Assembly: GCA_000729835.1 (NCBI GenBank)
Contig: JFHB01000045.1
Coordinates: forward strand, 112,515 to 176,514
DNA from: Atkinsonella hypoxylon
Taxonomy: Eukaryota; Ascomycota; Sordariomycetes; Hypocreales; Clavicipitaceae
DNA: 64,000 nucleotides
Direction of reading: 5' to 3'
Part shown: positions 24,543-35,249 of the stretch, one piece after another
Layout: each line of letters begins with the position of its first letter
Numbering within the stretch: position 1 is the first letter of the stretch
Program-made: the position numbers and the translations under genes
The notes under the pieces: model-generated
Seen by the model: only the letters and a program-made list of their open reading frames with translations
What the model was told of the DNA's origin: nothing
The model's database searches: none

Positions 24543-25216
24543 ATGGCTCCAAAAGTTTTCGAAATAATTCTGGGGCAACTTTTTGTCTTTTTGACAGGCT
24601 GGTGGGGCCCACTATGGAACTTTGTCAAGCATTGGGCTGGTGATGTGCGTGCATCAGTCTTAACAGTCCATGCCTCTGCCCCCGAAACGCGTGTCATTAC
24701 GATGACCACGTTGACCGGCTTCAGTTTTGCTTTCTCTGTATACTCGTTACTGCAATGTCTTTCGAGCCGTTCAACACGGCTACGAGGGCCCTGATCACAT
24801 TTTCGTTGTTGATCAGCCTTGTTTGCGGGATGCTGGGAGTTCTGGTCTTGTTCTACAATGGAATAGGTGGCACGATTACCTTCTAGGGGGAGTTAATCGC
24901 AGGCATATCCATTGGAGTACTTATTGGCCTGGTTGGCTTCTTAGCTGCCGTGGTCGTGTACGTACAGAGTCTGGAACTAGGAAGCGGTTGGAACACCTTT
25001 CTCACGATTGCGCTATCCACCGCCGCTCTAGTGTATCTTACGATACTGCTGAGAGCATGCCGTCGACCACGGATTCATTCAGTGTCTTCGGAAGCTCTCA
25101 GTCCAAGCAACGAAACTGGTCTGCAACTCTTACCACCACCGGTGGATAGTAGTTCGTCGCCAGCGGAGCTTGCCGAGCAATGGTTGACGAGCAACCATGG
25201 CAGTAATGCCGAATAA
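24543..25216 (+). CDS. predicted four-helix membrane protein, family not recognised
   Basis: I do not recognise this protein. The best model is exons 24543-24644, 24725-24866 and 24918-25216, giving 180 aa. Support comes from the ATG after a CT-rich leader (ATC ATG G), frame-keeping GT-AG introns (80 and 51 bp), and four hydrophobic stretches: FCFLCILVTAM, ALITFSLLISLVCGMLGVL, VLIGLVGFLAAVVVYV and FLTIALSTAALVYLTILL. The N-terminal ~34 residues are amphipathic (GWWGPLWNFVKHW) and the C-terminal tail is polar with a poly-Ser patch. Without the introns the frame is broken by TGA at 24793 and TAG at 24883. The second intron could also be drawn as 36 bp, too short for fungi. Exon boundaries need transcripts. 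Confidence 0.5.
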
Positions 25217-25651
25217 CTCTACCCCTTTTGAGCTGTCTAGTGGTTGGGTGGCCGGGGAGCCGATACCCCGGGATACAAATTAAACGGACCTCGACAAGGA
25301 TGACGCTTCTACGCAGCATCGAGGACAAGTACCTTCTGTCTTTCTTGGCCACTCTGTGAAAAAGGCAAGGGGAAACCAAGTTCATTCATTCTGAAACTAA
25401 TTCAGCAAACGCGTGTCGGTGCAAAGTAAGTTTCAATCGCCGGGAAGACTCTTTATCTTTTTCTAACGCGAAGCAACTACAGGCCTACAAACTCTTCGTC
25501 TGTTCCGTTTGGGTTCGAACTCACTCGTTCTATCTCCGAGTCTCACAACGAAGCACGCACGCATATATTCACATGTATTCCTTCAGTTACGACACGAACA
25601 TGTTGAATAAATTTCGTTCATGGCCTTGGTGCAATTCGGCACCTTCAGAGA

Positions 25652-25654
<3 letters not shown>

Positions 25655-25684
<30 letters not shown>
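25655..25684. repeat. (AC)n microsatellite
   Basis: About fifteen AC dinucleotides in a row in intergenic DNA. Confidence 0.95.
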
Positions 25685-25687
<3 letters not shown>

Positions 25688-26461
25688 CCTTATCATCATT
25701 CCCCGCATGTCAAGTCCAAGAGAAACTGAGTAGTCTGCATCCTCATAAAGTAGACTTGCTCAAAGCCACCCTTGCTCTCTCGAGCCCACCACAGCTCTCT
25801 TTCAATGGTCTCAACCTTAACCCATCATGACCTTGAAACACAACGTGACTCGCTCAATCGAACCCTCAAATCATGTTCACTGCCAGAACCACATTACTGG
25901 CATCTTCGAGTCGCTGCAACCTCATTTTCACTTTTATCGCTATTATCTTTTTTCACTACTTACTCATGCCTTCTTCTACGACAACAAGACGACTGCCTAT
26001 GCTCGTTGATGACATTTTCCCGGAAACCCTACCAACAAATGACAAAGAGCACAAATCATGTCAAATCTGATGTTTTTCATCGTCTCTCTTTTTCATGGCG
26101 TGAAAGCCGAATTTCTTACCTGTGAGTCAATCCAATATAACACGAACGAAGTGTGGCCATGACTGATCTTCAATTTGTGAACCTTCAGAACCAGACCACT
26201 TCGTCTGTCTTGGCTAAAAAACGGCTTTCTGACCTCGCATTCCACACCTCAGACCTCCTTTTTGATTTGACTGTTCTTACAGTCAGCCGCACGTTATCGA
26301 CCATGTCGATGTATCGCGCTCTTTTTTTTCTCTACAAGAGATTAAAGAGTGTGAATTTAGATGTATTATTGTCAAGGCGGGCATAACAATCTGGCCAAGT
26401 ACTTCAGACCGCCAACTGTATCTCATTGACCCCACCGGTGATGCGCATATGGCATATGATT

Positions 26462-26670
26462 CTTGTCATCTTTCAGTTTGTTTCTCCTCTCTATGACTGT
26501 CGACGTATATTCAGATTGCTAACAAATACGCATTTCTCGAAATTAGATTGACTCTTGGCACGTATAATCCTTGTCACTATTTCAATCCAGTTCCCCGCTT
26601 TCTATCACTGTCGACGTGTATTCAGATGCTAACGAGTACACTTCTCTTCATAATAGATTGACTCTCGGCA
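26462..26670. repeat. imperfect tandem duplication, ~100-bp unit, two copies
   Basis: Copy A is 26462-26560 and copy B is 26570-26670, a period of about 108 bp. Shared blocks in the same order are CTTGTCA, CTGTCGACGT, TATTCAGA, TGCTAAC and AGATTGACTCT-GGCA. Each copy holds a GT...TGCTAAC...AG arrangement of about 42 bp that looks like a very short intron. Divergence is mainly substitutions plus a few single-base indels. Confidence 0.8.
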
Positions 26671-27646
26671 AGGGTAAACCACATTGTTTTGCGCATGCTT
26701 TGTGCTACCTATATCTCTACGTCGTTGTATTCAGTGCCACATACTTCACAACGCCTATAAAGTACGGTTTGGATTTTATGTTTGGCTCAGGAGTAATGAT
26801 GCATCAACTCATCCACTAATAACTGTGTAATCACTCCAGGCTAGACCGTCGGAAAGATTAATCTTACCCACGACTTCACATATTGGTCTTTCGGGAAGAC
26901 TCTTCTGGAGAGGATGTACAATAAACAACGGCAACGAGGGTGACATGATTCGGGCTGGCTGTTATTGGATTCGTTCCGTCCGATCAGTGAGCGGTTTATA
27001 CAACAGGACCCAGCTCCAAGAGTCCAAAATTCATGATATTAAGAAATATATTGTAATAAAGCTATTGACAGTCTTGTTGAAGCAAGAATCATCCCGTTAT
27101 GGCCCCTCGTCTCGAATCCAGCAGCTGTGGGCACTAGGAGGCGTCGTTAGCGAAGGCTTAGAGCAATGTTGTGATGTAAGCGCAAAGTTTAAGAGAGCCG
27201 AATTAAGCACAAGAAAACTTTTCACTTTTTTTCATTTTCCTCTTCGCTCATTTGTCTTCTACGCAGTGTTCAAGTTTCATCTCAAAACAACATCCCTCCA
27301 TATAATACTTGTCAAGCCTTACGAGGTCACATATTACGAAGTGAAGGCCAAAGGCTGTGAAGCTGTAGTTTGACGGATGCTACCTAATGGTATAGTGCTT
27401 GGAGGTATTAATCTCTGACTTCCCTCTCTCTTCCTGCCCTTTCCTGCCCTTTCCTACCCTTCCCATAGTCGTGGTGAGCGCGACGCGAGCCGGCTGCAGG
27501 TGGACATGACCCATCGCGAGTCATTGTGCTCGTGGCAACCTGCAGAGGCTTGCTGCGAGCGACCGCGTTGCTGATGACAATAACTCCAGAGCATACTGAG
27601 AACGCTAACATGAACGAATTTAGAGTACACAAATTGAACCATCACC

Positions 27647-28234
27647 ATGTGCCTTGAGTGCAGCAGAAGAGGGCCCTACGGGTCATTCGCGATCCTCGAG
27701 ATCCCGAAAAAGCTAGCTTTATGTTCCGTAAAGAAGTTTGGACCAGAAGAAGGATTGCGTCTATTGTCGGAATATTATCAGAAGAAATTAAGTATAGTTG
27801 CACGACTCGAGGACGCGCGGGAAATGTTGAATGCATCTTCTACTCACGAGCGGTGTGAGATTTACCTCAAACAAATAAATAGAGTGGGGATATACGCATG
27901 TGACGCTGCTTGTCGTCGACGCGCCTTTGGTTTCTTCAAACTCGGCAAGATAATGTGGAAACAGTGTGGGCAAGACATGCGGCTGGAGAGATTGCTCGCT
28001 CCATGGATCACAAACAAATCATCGCAGACCTACGAACGGGCTCCAGGCGAGAAGATGAAGATCATGCGAGCATTTTGCAAGGAAATTGCAGAGTTGGACG
28101 ACAGTTACATTGCCATGTTGGAACAAAAGGCGATTGACACGGAACTGGCTGAAAAAAAGGCAGCCGAAATGGAAACAGGGGTCGAAAAGGTCTGCACATG
28201 TGTATGCAACTGCAAACCCGACAAGGCAGGATGA
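27647..28234 (+). CDS. hypothetical 195-aa protein, cysteine-rich ends
   Basis: I do not recognise this protein. It is a single open frame from ATG at 27647 (context CACC ATG T, a good fungal start) to TGA at 28232-28234. It is charged and helical in the middle (EEGLRLLSEYYQKKL, ELDDSYIAMLEQKAIDTELAEKKAAEME) with cysteines at both ends (MCLEC at the start, CTCVCNC near the end). There is no signal peptide or membrane helix, so it would be a soluble intracellular protein. It sits alone between gene-poor stretches. A chance frame of this length with balanced composition is unlikely but possible. Confidence 0.5.
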   Translation: MCLECSRRGPYGSFAILEIPKKLALCSVKKFGPEEGLRLLSEYYQKKLSIVARLEDAREMLNASSTHERCEIYLKQINRVGIYACDAACRRRAFGFFKLGKIMWKQCGQDMRLERLLAPWITNKSSQTYERAPGEKMKIMRAFCKEIAELDDSYIAMLEQKAIDTELAEKKAAEMETGVEKVCTCVCNCKPDKAG

Positions 28235-28306
28235 TAGGTTAAGTTGACGACGGCTCTTGCAGTGCTTCGGTGGGCGGCGTGTGATAAGGTGGGCTGACGA
28301 TGAGAA

Positions 28307-28334
28307 CACCCTAATTAGGACACCCTAATTAGGA
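28307..28334. repeat. two-copy 14-bp tandem repeat CACCCTAATTAGGA
   Basis: Two exact adjacent copies, each containing the palindrome CCTAATTAGG. Confidence 0.9.
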
Positions 28335-28535
28335 TCAACTTGACTTAACTCCTCGGAAATATAATTTACGCTAATAATATTTGAGTTACGGAGTAGTTAC
28401 TGCAATGCTGCTGAACTAGGGGACTGGGAAAACACGAGTAAAAAGAATTGATTGGCTGGCTATTGGCTTACGACCTTTTAGATAACATCGCCCCACCTAC
28501 ACTTAGTTCGTGCTGTCTCCACCAACAACAAGCCG

Positions 28536-28709
28536 ATGAGGGCTAACTATTGTTACGGTATATTTGCAATCGACGTTCCTGAAAAGGACTTCCGCCACGC
28601 ATTAGTTATTTTCGACGACGAAGTTCCAGAATCCGACCGATCGTTACTCGAACGATTAAGCGCATCGCATGTCTGTACGCGAGAGCTCGCCAGACACGAC
28701 GCAAGCTAG
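28536..28709 (+). pseudogene. short ORF, possible remnant of a longer coding sequence
   Basis: ATG at 28536 opens 57 codons (MRANYCYGIFAIDVPEKDF..., ...VIFDDEVPESDRSLLERL) ending at TAG. The amino-acid mix looks like real protein, and after the stop the same frame continues (YISDAVDVKTKRRN) for about 28 codons. It may be the broken start of a transposable-element or host gene; the family is not recognised. Confidence 0.25.
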
Positions 28710-29275
28710 TACATTTCCGACGCAGTGGACGTCAAGACTAAGCGGAGAAACACCGTAACAAGAATGTTTCTACAAACCCTGCTACTTGAGTGCTAAAACT
28801 ATACGCAAACTTGAAGGCTATAAGGCCATTACTGCAGCAGGCCTTTATAATAGCTAGTTCAATCTATGTTATATGTATAGCGTTGTTATAGATAAATATA
28901 GTTTTCTCCTTGGCATTTTGCTGTTTTTACGTTAATTGCCTATTGTTCGCGAGAGTCCTTCTAGAGGAACCTAGTAACCCGCCGGCAAGTGTAAGACGGA
29001 AATCGATACAACAGCTTAGCAGCATACTTTCAAGGCTTTATGAAGTAGGTACAGTTTAGGGAGATGTTTAAGCGGAAAACATTTTGATCGACCAGAGTAC
29101 CAATGCATGGATTACTGATTTTGGTGACGGCTTAACTGACTGGGGGGGGCTGGGTTGATGAGGCATGAGGCACTGGCTGGAACGATGGATGGAGACGCAA
29201 TGGGCATGGCCAAAATACGAAGACTTCTCTTTCCTTTGGAGACTCAGTCATGCCTGTGATTTGTAGTGACTGTAA

Positions 29276-29325
29276 GTAAGATGTAAGATGTAAGATGTAA
29301 GATGTAAGATGTAAGATGTAAGATG
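29276..29325. repeat. (GTAAGAT)n heptamer microsatellite
   Basis: About seven direct copies of a seven-base unit about 300 bp upstream of the NUP53 start. Confidence 0.95.
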
Positions 29326-29617
29326 GCCGATTTGGGGAAAGCGCTGCCCACAATTTGTTCCTGTTGCCCTGCCAGGCGGCTAGACCCGCGTAGCCCGATA
29401 TCCGCCAATCAAAGAAGGTTGAACGGAATTGTGAATTTTGGTTTCTACTCAATTAACGTTACTCAATGCCTGACAGACACGCGTCGCCTTCGTCGCATCA
29501 CCGCATGTGAGAAATTCCATCATCAACCGTCGTCAAAATTTGCGTTCTTGTTCTGCGAGCTCGAAGTCAGCATTGGGTCCGCTACCTGAAGGGCAAAAAT
29601 CTAAACCTCCCTTCATC

Positions 29618-30962
29618 ATGGCCCCTCTCATCCTCCACAATGTTCCAGACGAGGAGTGCTACGTTGGTGACGATGGGATCAAACGTCCCTACGCCATGTA
29701 TTTCAACCAGTTCGTCGCCTCCCTTACTTCTAAACCCTGTATTGTCGAGAAAATGGACTTTCTCGTTCTTAGCTTGCTAATTGCGTATTTTTAGACAAGA
29801 TGCTCACACGGGAGGAAGCACGAGGTCGCGGCGCAATGTCGCAGAAACTGGTTCGTTCGGCAAATCCACCAGGCGCTCTCGATCGAGAACCGGCACGCCA
29901 GCCCGAAGCCGCGAGAACCCAACTCTTGCTGCCGCAGACAAGCTCTTTGGCGATTGGGTTTCGAATCAAGCCGCTGCTGCCGCTCCGGCCACGACCAACC
30001 AACGGAAGAGCAGCGGCTTGTTGCAAGACGATTCTCCTCCTAAGCGGGTTATCCCGACCACACCTGTCGAGGTCATTCTTCGCGGCTATCGTTCGTCAGA
30101 ACAACAATACGCCGCCATTTCACACTATGAGGACCTTTCTGGTGCCATTTTGGAAGACTACCCGCGTCACCCCCCTGCTTCACAACGACGATACAAGTCG
30201 GAGCTGCGCGATCCTGCCTTCACGCGACGACGAAACCTCAACGCGGATGAACGAGCACTTGTTAACCGTGCAGACGGCGGTGAGCACTGGGTCAAGGTGA
30301 CCTTTGAGAGTACCGAGGCTGCCAACGCAGCTCTCTATGCCAGTCCCCAGCGAATACTGGGTTACTTAGTATACGCCGAGCCCTACAGGGGAATTCCTCC
30401 AGCCAAGGACGGAGCTTGCCCAGACGTTGAAAGCATCATGAATGTTGAGCACGAGCGTTCGCAAAGCATGCCGGCGGCGGTTGGCACTCGGCATAGAAGA
30501 AGCATTAGCGGTATGCCTACCGCTCTGCGCAGCCGTCTGCTGGATCTATCACCCTCAGATTCTAAAACATCCAGCCAAACTCTAGACACAGCTACTCTCA
30601 CACCATCACATTCTTCTGCCACCATGACCGACACGCCAAGGTTGGCCTCAGGTGTCGAACCGTTGGAGCTGAAGGACCAAGACAGCATGTTCTGCCGACG
30701 AATTCCTACCGCCCGTCGTGCTCGTCTTCTCCCTGCCGAACAAGCCCTACTCCCTGGGCAATCCGTCATGCAACGATTTGTTAATGCCGTTCCGTTTGTC
30801 AAATGGTTCAGCGGCAGCATGATTGGGAACCAAGTACCGAGGACCGAAACTGGGGAGTTCGACTGGGGTCGTGCCAGCCTGTATTGGAAAATTATCTGGT
30901 GGCTCGACGCAACCTTTGGTCTCTTCAAGGGCGATGTATACAGCATTGACAAGGATGACTAG
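29618..30962 (+). CDS. NUP53: nucleoporin Nup53/Nup35 family
   Basis: Inner-ring nuclear pore protein that binds Nup170/Nup157 and the pore membrane. Two exons, 29618-29709 and 29795-30962, give 419 aa. Fungal signatures are MAPLILHNVPDEECYVGDDG at the start and TGSFGKSTRRSRSRTGTPAR soon after. The RRM-like Nup35 domain (about residues 120-245) starts at VEVILRGYRSSEQQYAAI and ends near GYLVYAEPYRGIPP. The C-terminal end (WKIIWWLDATFGLFKGDVYS) carries the amphipathic membrane-binding helix typical of Nup53. The donor I chose is GTTCGT at 29710, because it restores RPYAMYFNQ as in relatives. An alternative donor GTATTT at 29698 also keeps frame and would shorten the protein by four residues. 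Confidence 0.9.
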
Positions 30963-31561
30963 AAGGACACCCGTGTCTGTGGGTGCGTGGGTGGTATAGA
31001 GCAGACCAATCCTAGGCGCAGCGAAGAACTGACGACCGCATGTCAACTTGCACGAGTCTTGGAGCAATTACCATACTACGAATATTAATTGTGCAGTGGC
31101 AACATGGACCACGTTTTAATACTTAGACATCTTTCATGAATCGTTGTAGGGTGGAGAAGGAACAAGTGGATTGCATATTTTCAAAGGGCGTAATGGAGTC
31201 CGGACAAAGGAGAGAATGGGAGCTCAGAAACGGTGAAGATGATCCAGGGAGGACAGAAATGGTTACACGCGCTTTATTTTCCGCGAGGAATGTACAAAGC
31301 TGGGTAGTTATACTAATGCAACTGATCTATATAGCCAAAAACTCAAATATTTACACCCGCCTGCCACATACATGAAGACTACTACCCGAGTGTTTTGCCT
31401 CCACAGTCCATGCAAACTGTCCAAGGGAACAAAAAACAGTAATTCAAGGAAACGAAAAATCACGTCTGCCAAATGATGGAAGGGAGAAAATTCCTCATGA
31501 TATTTACTACCGCCGGCCGATAAAATATAAATCCTAGAGCACCTGCAACGCCCAGAGAAAA

Positions 31562-31594
<33 letters not shown>

Positions 31595-31636
31595 GATGCG
31601 GCCATCCCATATCTTACATGCACAGAATCAACAGCT
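30963..31636. other. convergent intergenic region
   Basis: Lies between the stops of NUP53 (+) and IVY1 (-). It ends in a ~30-bp run of A at 31563-31592, about 45 bp beyond the IVY1 stop on its 3' side. Nothing coding is seen. Confidence 0.65.
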
Positions 31637-32995
31637 TCAATCCCCCCATGCATCCGCCGAACTTTCCCCCTCGCGTTGCGCCGCGTCCTCAGACAGTGTC
31701 GCCTCCCTCCCTCTCTCTTCCTCCTCTGCAACGCGATCGCCCGGCTCCTCTTGTCGTGTCTCTTGTTCGGCAAGATGGTCCCTCGACGACCCCATCGCGC
31801 CAAGTGACTCAAAGGTCACGTCGGCGGGTATCCTCCTGATGGGCTGTGGAGAAAAGGGTCTGGCACGCCGGGGTTTGTTGAAGTCTGCAGAGAAGACGCT
31901 GTCTGCGTCGCCGGCCCCGTTCTGCCTCGGGTCCGTCGCCAGCGCAGCGAGAGACTGGTACCGGTCTGGATCCACGAGGAGGCTGTCCCCGCGGGCGTGT
32001 CCCTGCCTGGCGGAACCGGCGTCCGATGCGGAATCAGCGAGAATGCTCTTGGGCGGCAAGATGGAGAAGAGCTTGGCCGAGGACTCGCCTGCGCTGCCGG
32101 CGGCTCCCTCGTCCTCGGTCGCGAACAGATCGGTGCCCTTCTCCAGCAGGTCGTCTAGGCCGCCGCCCGTCCAGCCCTTGCGCGCGAGGCTCTCGAAGAT
32201 GTCCACCTCTGCGCGGACCAAGCTGCAGCTTGCGTCGGCGATGCGCGCGCTCGTCTCCTGCGACTCGCGCAGCAGGGTGCGCGAGTGGTCGGCGTGCAGG
32301 GTCGTCAGCCCGTCCAGCTTGGAGGTCAGCTCGACGAGGTGCGCCCTGAAGCGGGCGACGTCCCTGCGGCGCTGTTTATGAAGCTTGAGGCCCTCCTTCT
32401 CCAGACGCTTGACCTCTTTGCTCTGCGCCTTGATCTCAACCTGGTACGTGTCTTCCTCGTCGTCGATGACGGTCTGCCACTTGTCGAGGTCGTGGAGGAG
32501 GGGCACCTCGAAGGAGCGGTAGACCGTCTCGGAGAGGATCTGCTGGTGGTTCGCGACGAGGTGGTGCACGCCCGAGGCGGAGAGGAGGGTGTCGGCCGTG
32601 CAGGCGCCGCGGGAGGTGGTGAAGGAGGCGGTCATGCTGCTTGCGCCGTGGGCGTGAGGGCCCGCGATGGGCTCGGCGCGAGCCTCCTTGAGGCGAGCGC
32701 AGGCTTCGAGGGCCGAGCCAAGCTGGGAGGCGGCGCTGGAGAGGGTTGCGAGCGCGAGGCGGTACGTCTTGGCCGCCGCGAGCAGGTCGGAGTAGGCCTG
32801 TTGCGAGGCTGCGAGGTCCGACTTGGTGAGCACGGCGTGCGTCGGTCGGGGCGCCGGCGGGGGAGGCAGATTGAATCGCGAGATCGGGTTGGCCGTCGAT
32901 GCGATGGAGTACACGGGCGAGGAGGGCACGGGCGGCAGCTGGGAGGGCGAAGGCGAGGCCGGCCGTGATGGCGTTGGCGTTGGCGAGGACGGCAT
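31637..32995 (-). CDS. IVY1: Ivy1-like phospholipid-binding protein (I-BAR type)
   Basis: Resembles yeast Ivy1, a vacuole/endosome protein that binds PI3P, Ypt7 and Vps33 and takes part in membrane fusion and TORC1-linked microautophagy. A single exon of 452 aa starts at the ATG at 32993-32995; the frame runs two codons further up without an ATG. Residues 1-55 are Pro/Ser-rich. The helical core begins near LTKSDLAASQQAYSDLLAAA and runs to about residue 290, with long charged helices (EIKAQSKEVKRLEKEGLKL) as in BAR-type domains. The remaining ~160 residues are disordered and contain SILPPKSILADSASDAGSAR. GC content is higher than that of its neighbours. The family call rests on the core pattern. 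Confidence 0.85.
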   Translation of the reverse strand: MPSSPTPTPSRPASPSPSQLPPVPSSPVYSIASTANPISRFNLPPPPAPRPTHAVLTKSDLAASQQAYSDLLAAAKTYRLALATLSSAASQLGSALEACARLKEARAEPIAGPHAHGASSMTASFTTSRGACTADTLLSASGVHHLVANHQQILSETVYRSFEVPLLHDLDKWQTVIDDEEDTYQVEIKAQSKEVKRLEKEGLKLHKQRRRDVARFRAHLVELTSKLDGLTTLHADHSRTLLRESQETSARIADASCSLVRAEVDIFESLARKGWTGGGLDDLLEKGTDLFATEDEGAAGSAGESSAKLFSILPPKSILADSASDAGSARQGHARGDSLLVDPDRYQSLAALATDPRQNGAGDADSVFSADFNKPRRARPFSPQPIRRIPADVTFESLGAMGSSRDHLAEQETRQEEPGDRVAEEEERGREATLSEDAAQREGESSADAWGD

Positions 32996-33839
32996 GGCCA
33001 AGAACCAAAAAAAATTGTCTGACGGAGTCGTTATGTGATTCTAGACGTCACCTTTTTCAGATCCAGATGGCGCACGCAGGAGGCGTGGAGGCGTGGAGAA
33101 GGGTCGTCCAGAGCAGCGGAACCGAAAGTTTGTCATAAGGTTGTGGCGTGTATTTATTGAAGAATAGGACCGATTTTTCTTTATTTTCTTTCTTTCTTTC
33201 TTTATTTTTTTCGGAAGGCGTTTTGTTTATTATCGCGGGAAAGCAAGGCGAGCGAGCGGGTCCAGCTGGTCAGGGACGAAAAAAAATCAACGTCTGTCCG
33301 CTGTGGGCAACGAAGGGACCCCCGGTTCGAACGGTTCGAACTCATTCAATAGTATCAGGACAAGGACCGAGGTCAACGGCTATTAGGGTGCAACGAGTGT
33401 AGAGGGCGAGGAAGGGGATAGAAAGAAAACAATGGACGGTTAGAAGCGGTACGGGGTTCGAGGCGCGTCACGCCACATATGCAGAAGAGCAAGCTGGCAG
33501 GGGACTTGTAGATTGGCCCATTGACATGTGGCAGATGCAGCCACTTACGATGCATCGTGCTTCTTAACAGAGGTCGTAATTGAGAGAAAGGGAATGTTGG
33601 ATTGGCCACATGGTTATCTGCAGACGGTCCACCAGACAGACGCGATTCGACTCGGTGGCCTGCATGGTCGACGGCCGTAGCAGCATGTGCGATGAACTTG
33701 TGTCATAAACGCTTCGCTAGATAGAAAAATGCTTCGCTCATGCCGGCGAGCTCCAGGATTTACATATACAAAGCACACACACCACGTAACATGTCAGATA
33801 TGCTCGCCTTCAGTCCACCGCATGTCCTCATCTCTCTCC
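32996..33839. other. intergenic, IVY1 upstream region
   Basis: Contains a pyrimidine-rich (TTCT)n-like run at 33180-33212 and a double TTCGAAC-containing motif at 33322-33340 that resembles a pol III B box but has no tRNA around it. Nothing coding is seen. Confidence 0.6.
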
Positions 33840-35249
33840 TCAACAGCTCCCAAAAGGTCCGCATCTCCAGGAGCAGCACCGATGAAGAAACGGGACGGCC
33901 TTCTCGTCCTCCGCCAGGCTCAATGGCCTTGGAACCTTGCCGTTGTTCACTTTCTCTACTGCGCTTATCTCCCGCCATTCCATCCATTCAATGGGTGGCA
34001 CAATCACCAACTTTTTGCACCTTGTGCAGGAGATGCCGCCCATCTGCTTTTGCTGCACAGCTCGTTTGAGGAGGTCGCGAAGCTGCGGCAAGCCGTCTGG
34101 GATATACTGTGGCAACGCTGGAAGCTCCTTTGTAGCGTAGCAGCTGCGGAGAGCCATTTCAAGAAGCGAAGAGACGCGGCTGGGTTTGTTGACCATGTCT
34201 TTGCCCTCGTCGTCATCTGCCACTTTCACTCGCGTTGACTCGTGGTACGCTGGAAACCTAAACCTTGAGAGCACCTGTCCTGCAGAGTCTGACAACTGAA
34301 GAGGACTCCGTCCCAGTTTTCGGGAGATCAACCGTTCCTCTATTACCTCCCCGGGATTTTGCTCGTTATGGTCATGGTCAAATGTGGACTCTGGCTCGAA
34401 GAATGGGTTAGGATATAATATGAGATCTTGCAGATTTAAATCAAAGAGGTCGAGGAGTTCTGCCGGGAGCGACCGCAGTCGATTCTGCGACACGTTAAGC
34501 TGCTTCAGATTGGACAGCTTTGTTATCGCCGGTGGGATCTCGGTCAACTTATTTCCCCGCAGACTGAGAATAGTCAAGTACTGAAGGTCAAACAAGGCGC
34601 CAGGGACGAGTCTCAAACTATTCATTGTCAAATAAATCTTGAGCTCCGGCTCCTTCTGCTCGAACGCAACGTCCTTCGCCACCACGGGGATGCAAGCGAA
34701 GTTTGATAAAGGGCTCAATGTCTCGTTGCTTATTTCTTCCAGTCCCATTGACCAAAAATCAATCGTTTCCTCGCCCTGCTCTAAGCAAGCTTGGACTTTT
34801 TCGCGTGCGAGGAGCTCGGCCTTTGACGGAGTCAAAGCTGGTGGTCGCTGGTCTAATTGGGGCAACTTGGACCGCACAGCCATCTCCAGTATTTCCGGAT
34901 CCAGGTCATCGGTGCCATCGGACCCAAGATAAACACCACTGTCAAATTGACGGACAAGCCTCCGCTCCTTCTTCGGCATCGGCAAGGTCAGGCAATCGCT
35001 GAAGGTTGAATCTGAAGATGTAGGCTGTTGCTGAAACCAAGTCCCGACGTAACGTTTCTTCTTCCGCCCTTCCACATAATTATCCAGGCCAGGATCATCA
35101 TCGCTGGAGAAAATAGCAGGATCGCTTGAGTTGTACAGACTGCCGGAGCGCGGATGCCGAGCACGCTTGCGAGGGTTGTTGCTGAAGCTCTGAGAGTGCT
35201 CATCCCACGATACCGCGGGCAGGCGCGGGAGGGACGGCTCTTCAGCCAT
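33840..35249 (-). CDS. leucine-rich-repeat protein, fungal conserved
   Basis: A single exon of 469 aa. The N-terminal ~200 residues are disordered and basic-acidic (NNPRKRARHPRSGS suggests a nuclear signal). A short LRR block follows at about residues 205-285: LKIYLTMNSLRLVPGALFDL, YLTILSLRGNKLTEIPPAI, LKQLNVSQNRLRSLPAEL. The C-terminal region keeps two CxxC-like pairs (CTRCKK and CCSWRC), which suggests a zinc site. The same order (LRRs, then cysteine pairs near the end) is found in conserved fungal proteins annotated only as LRR proteins. Binding of a protein partner through the LRRs is an inference, and no pathway can be named. The ATG at 35247-35249 is the first in frame. Confidence 0.85.
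   Translation of the reverse strand: MAEEPSLPRLPAVSWDEHSQSFSNNPRKRARHPRSGSLYNSSDPAIFSSDDDPGLDNYVEGRKKKRYVGTWFQQQPTSSDSTFSDCLTLPMPKKERRLVRQFDSGVYLGSDGTDDLDPEILEMAVRSKLPQLDQRPPALTPSKAELLAREKVQACLEQGEETIDFWSMGLEEISNETLSPLSNFACIPVVAKDVAFEQKEPELKIYLTMNSLRLVPGALFDLQYLTILSLRGNKLTEIPPAITKLSNLKQLNVSQNRLRSLPAELLDLFDLNLQDLILYPNPFFEPESTFDHDHNEQNPGEVIEERLISRKLGRSPLQLSDSAGQVLSRFRFPAYHESTRVKVADDDEGKDMVNKPSRVSSLLEMALRSCYATKELPALPQYIPDGLPQLRDLLKRAVQQKQMGGISCTRCKKLVIVPPIEWMEWREISAVEKVNNGKVPRPLSLAEDEKAVPFLHRCCSWRCGPFGSC

Larger units (their letters stand above)
25217..27646. other. 2.4-kb region without a supported gene, splice-like signals
   Basis: No complete gene model holds. It includes an (AC)n array (25655-25684) and a tandem ~100-bp duplication (26462-26670). 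Several short frames have signal-peptide-like or cysteine-containing character. One starts at 26058 and begins MSNLMFFIVSLFHGVKAEF; another, at about 26282-26478, ends in DPTGDAHMAYDSCHLS. These sit between CTAAC/AG-type splice-like signals, so a small multi-exon secreted-protein gene or its remnant is possible, but I could not join them in frame. Confidence 0.45.
28235..29617. other. 1.4-kb intergenic region, partly AT-rich and decayed
   Basis: Contains a two-copy CACCCTAATTAGGA tandem repeat (28307-28334), one TACGGAGTA 9-mer (28387), a 57-codon frame (28536-28709, listed separately), an AT-rich block at about 28780-28940 with many TA dinucleotides as in RIP-affected DNA, and the (GTAAGAT)n array at 29276-29325 before the NUP53 leader. 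Confidence 0.55.

Noticed and set aside
26945..27373. 142-aa open frame on the plus strand
   Set aside because: Hydrophobic patches but no coherent start, motif or splice partner. Kept only as part of the unexplained 25.2-27.6 kb region.
32285..32968. 227-aa open frame on the plus strand
   Set aside because: It lies antisense to IVY1, is Gly/Arg/Val-rich and has no motif; it is a shadow of a GC-rich coding sequence.
33315..33345. Double GGTTCGAAC-like motif resembling a pol III B box
   Set aside because: No A box, no anticodon arm and no acceptor stem can be drawn around it, so no tRNA call.
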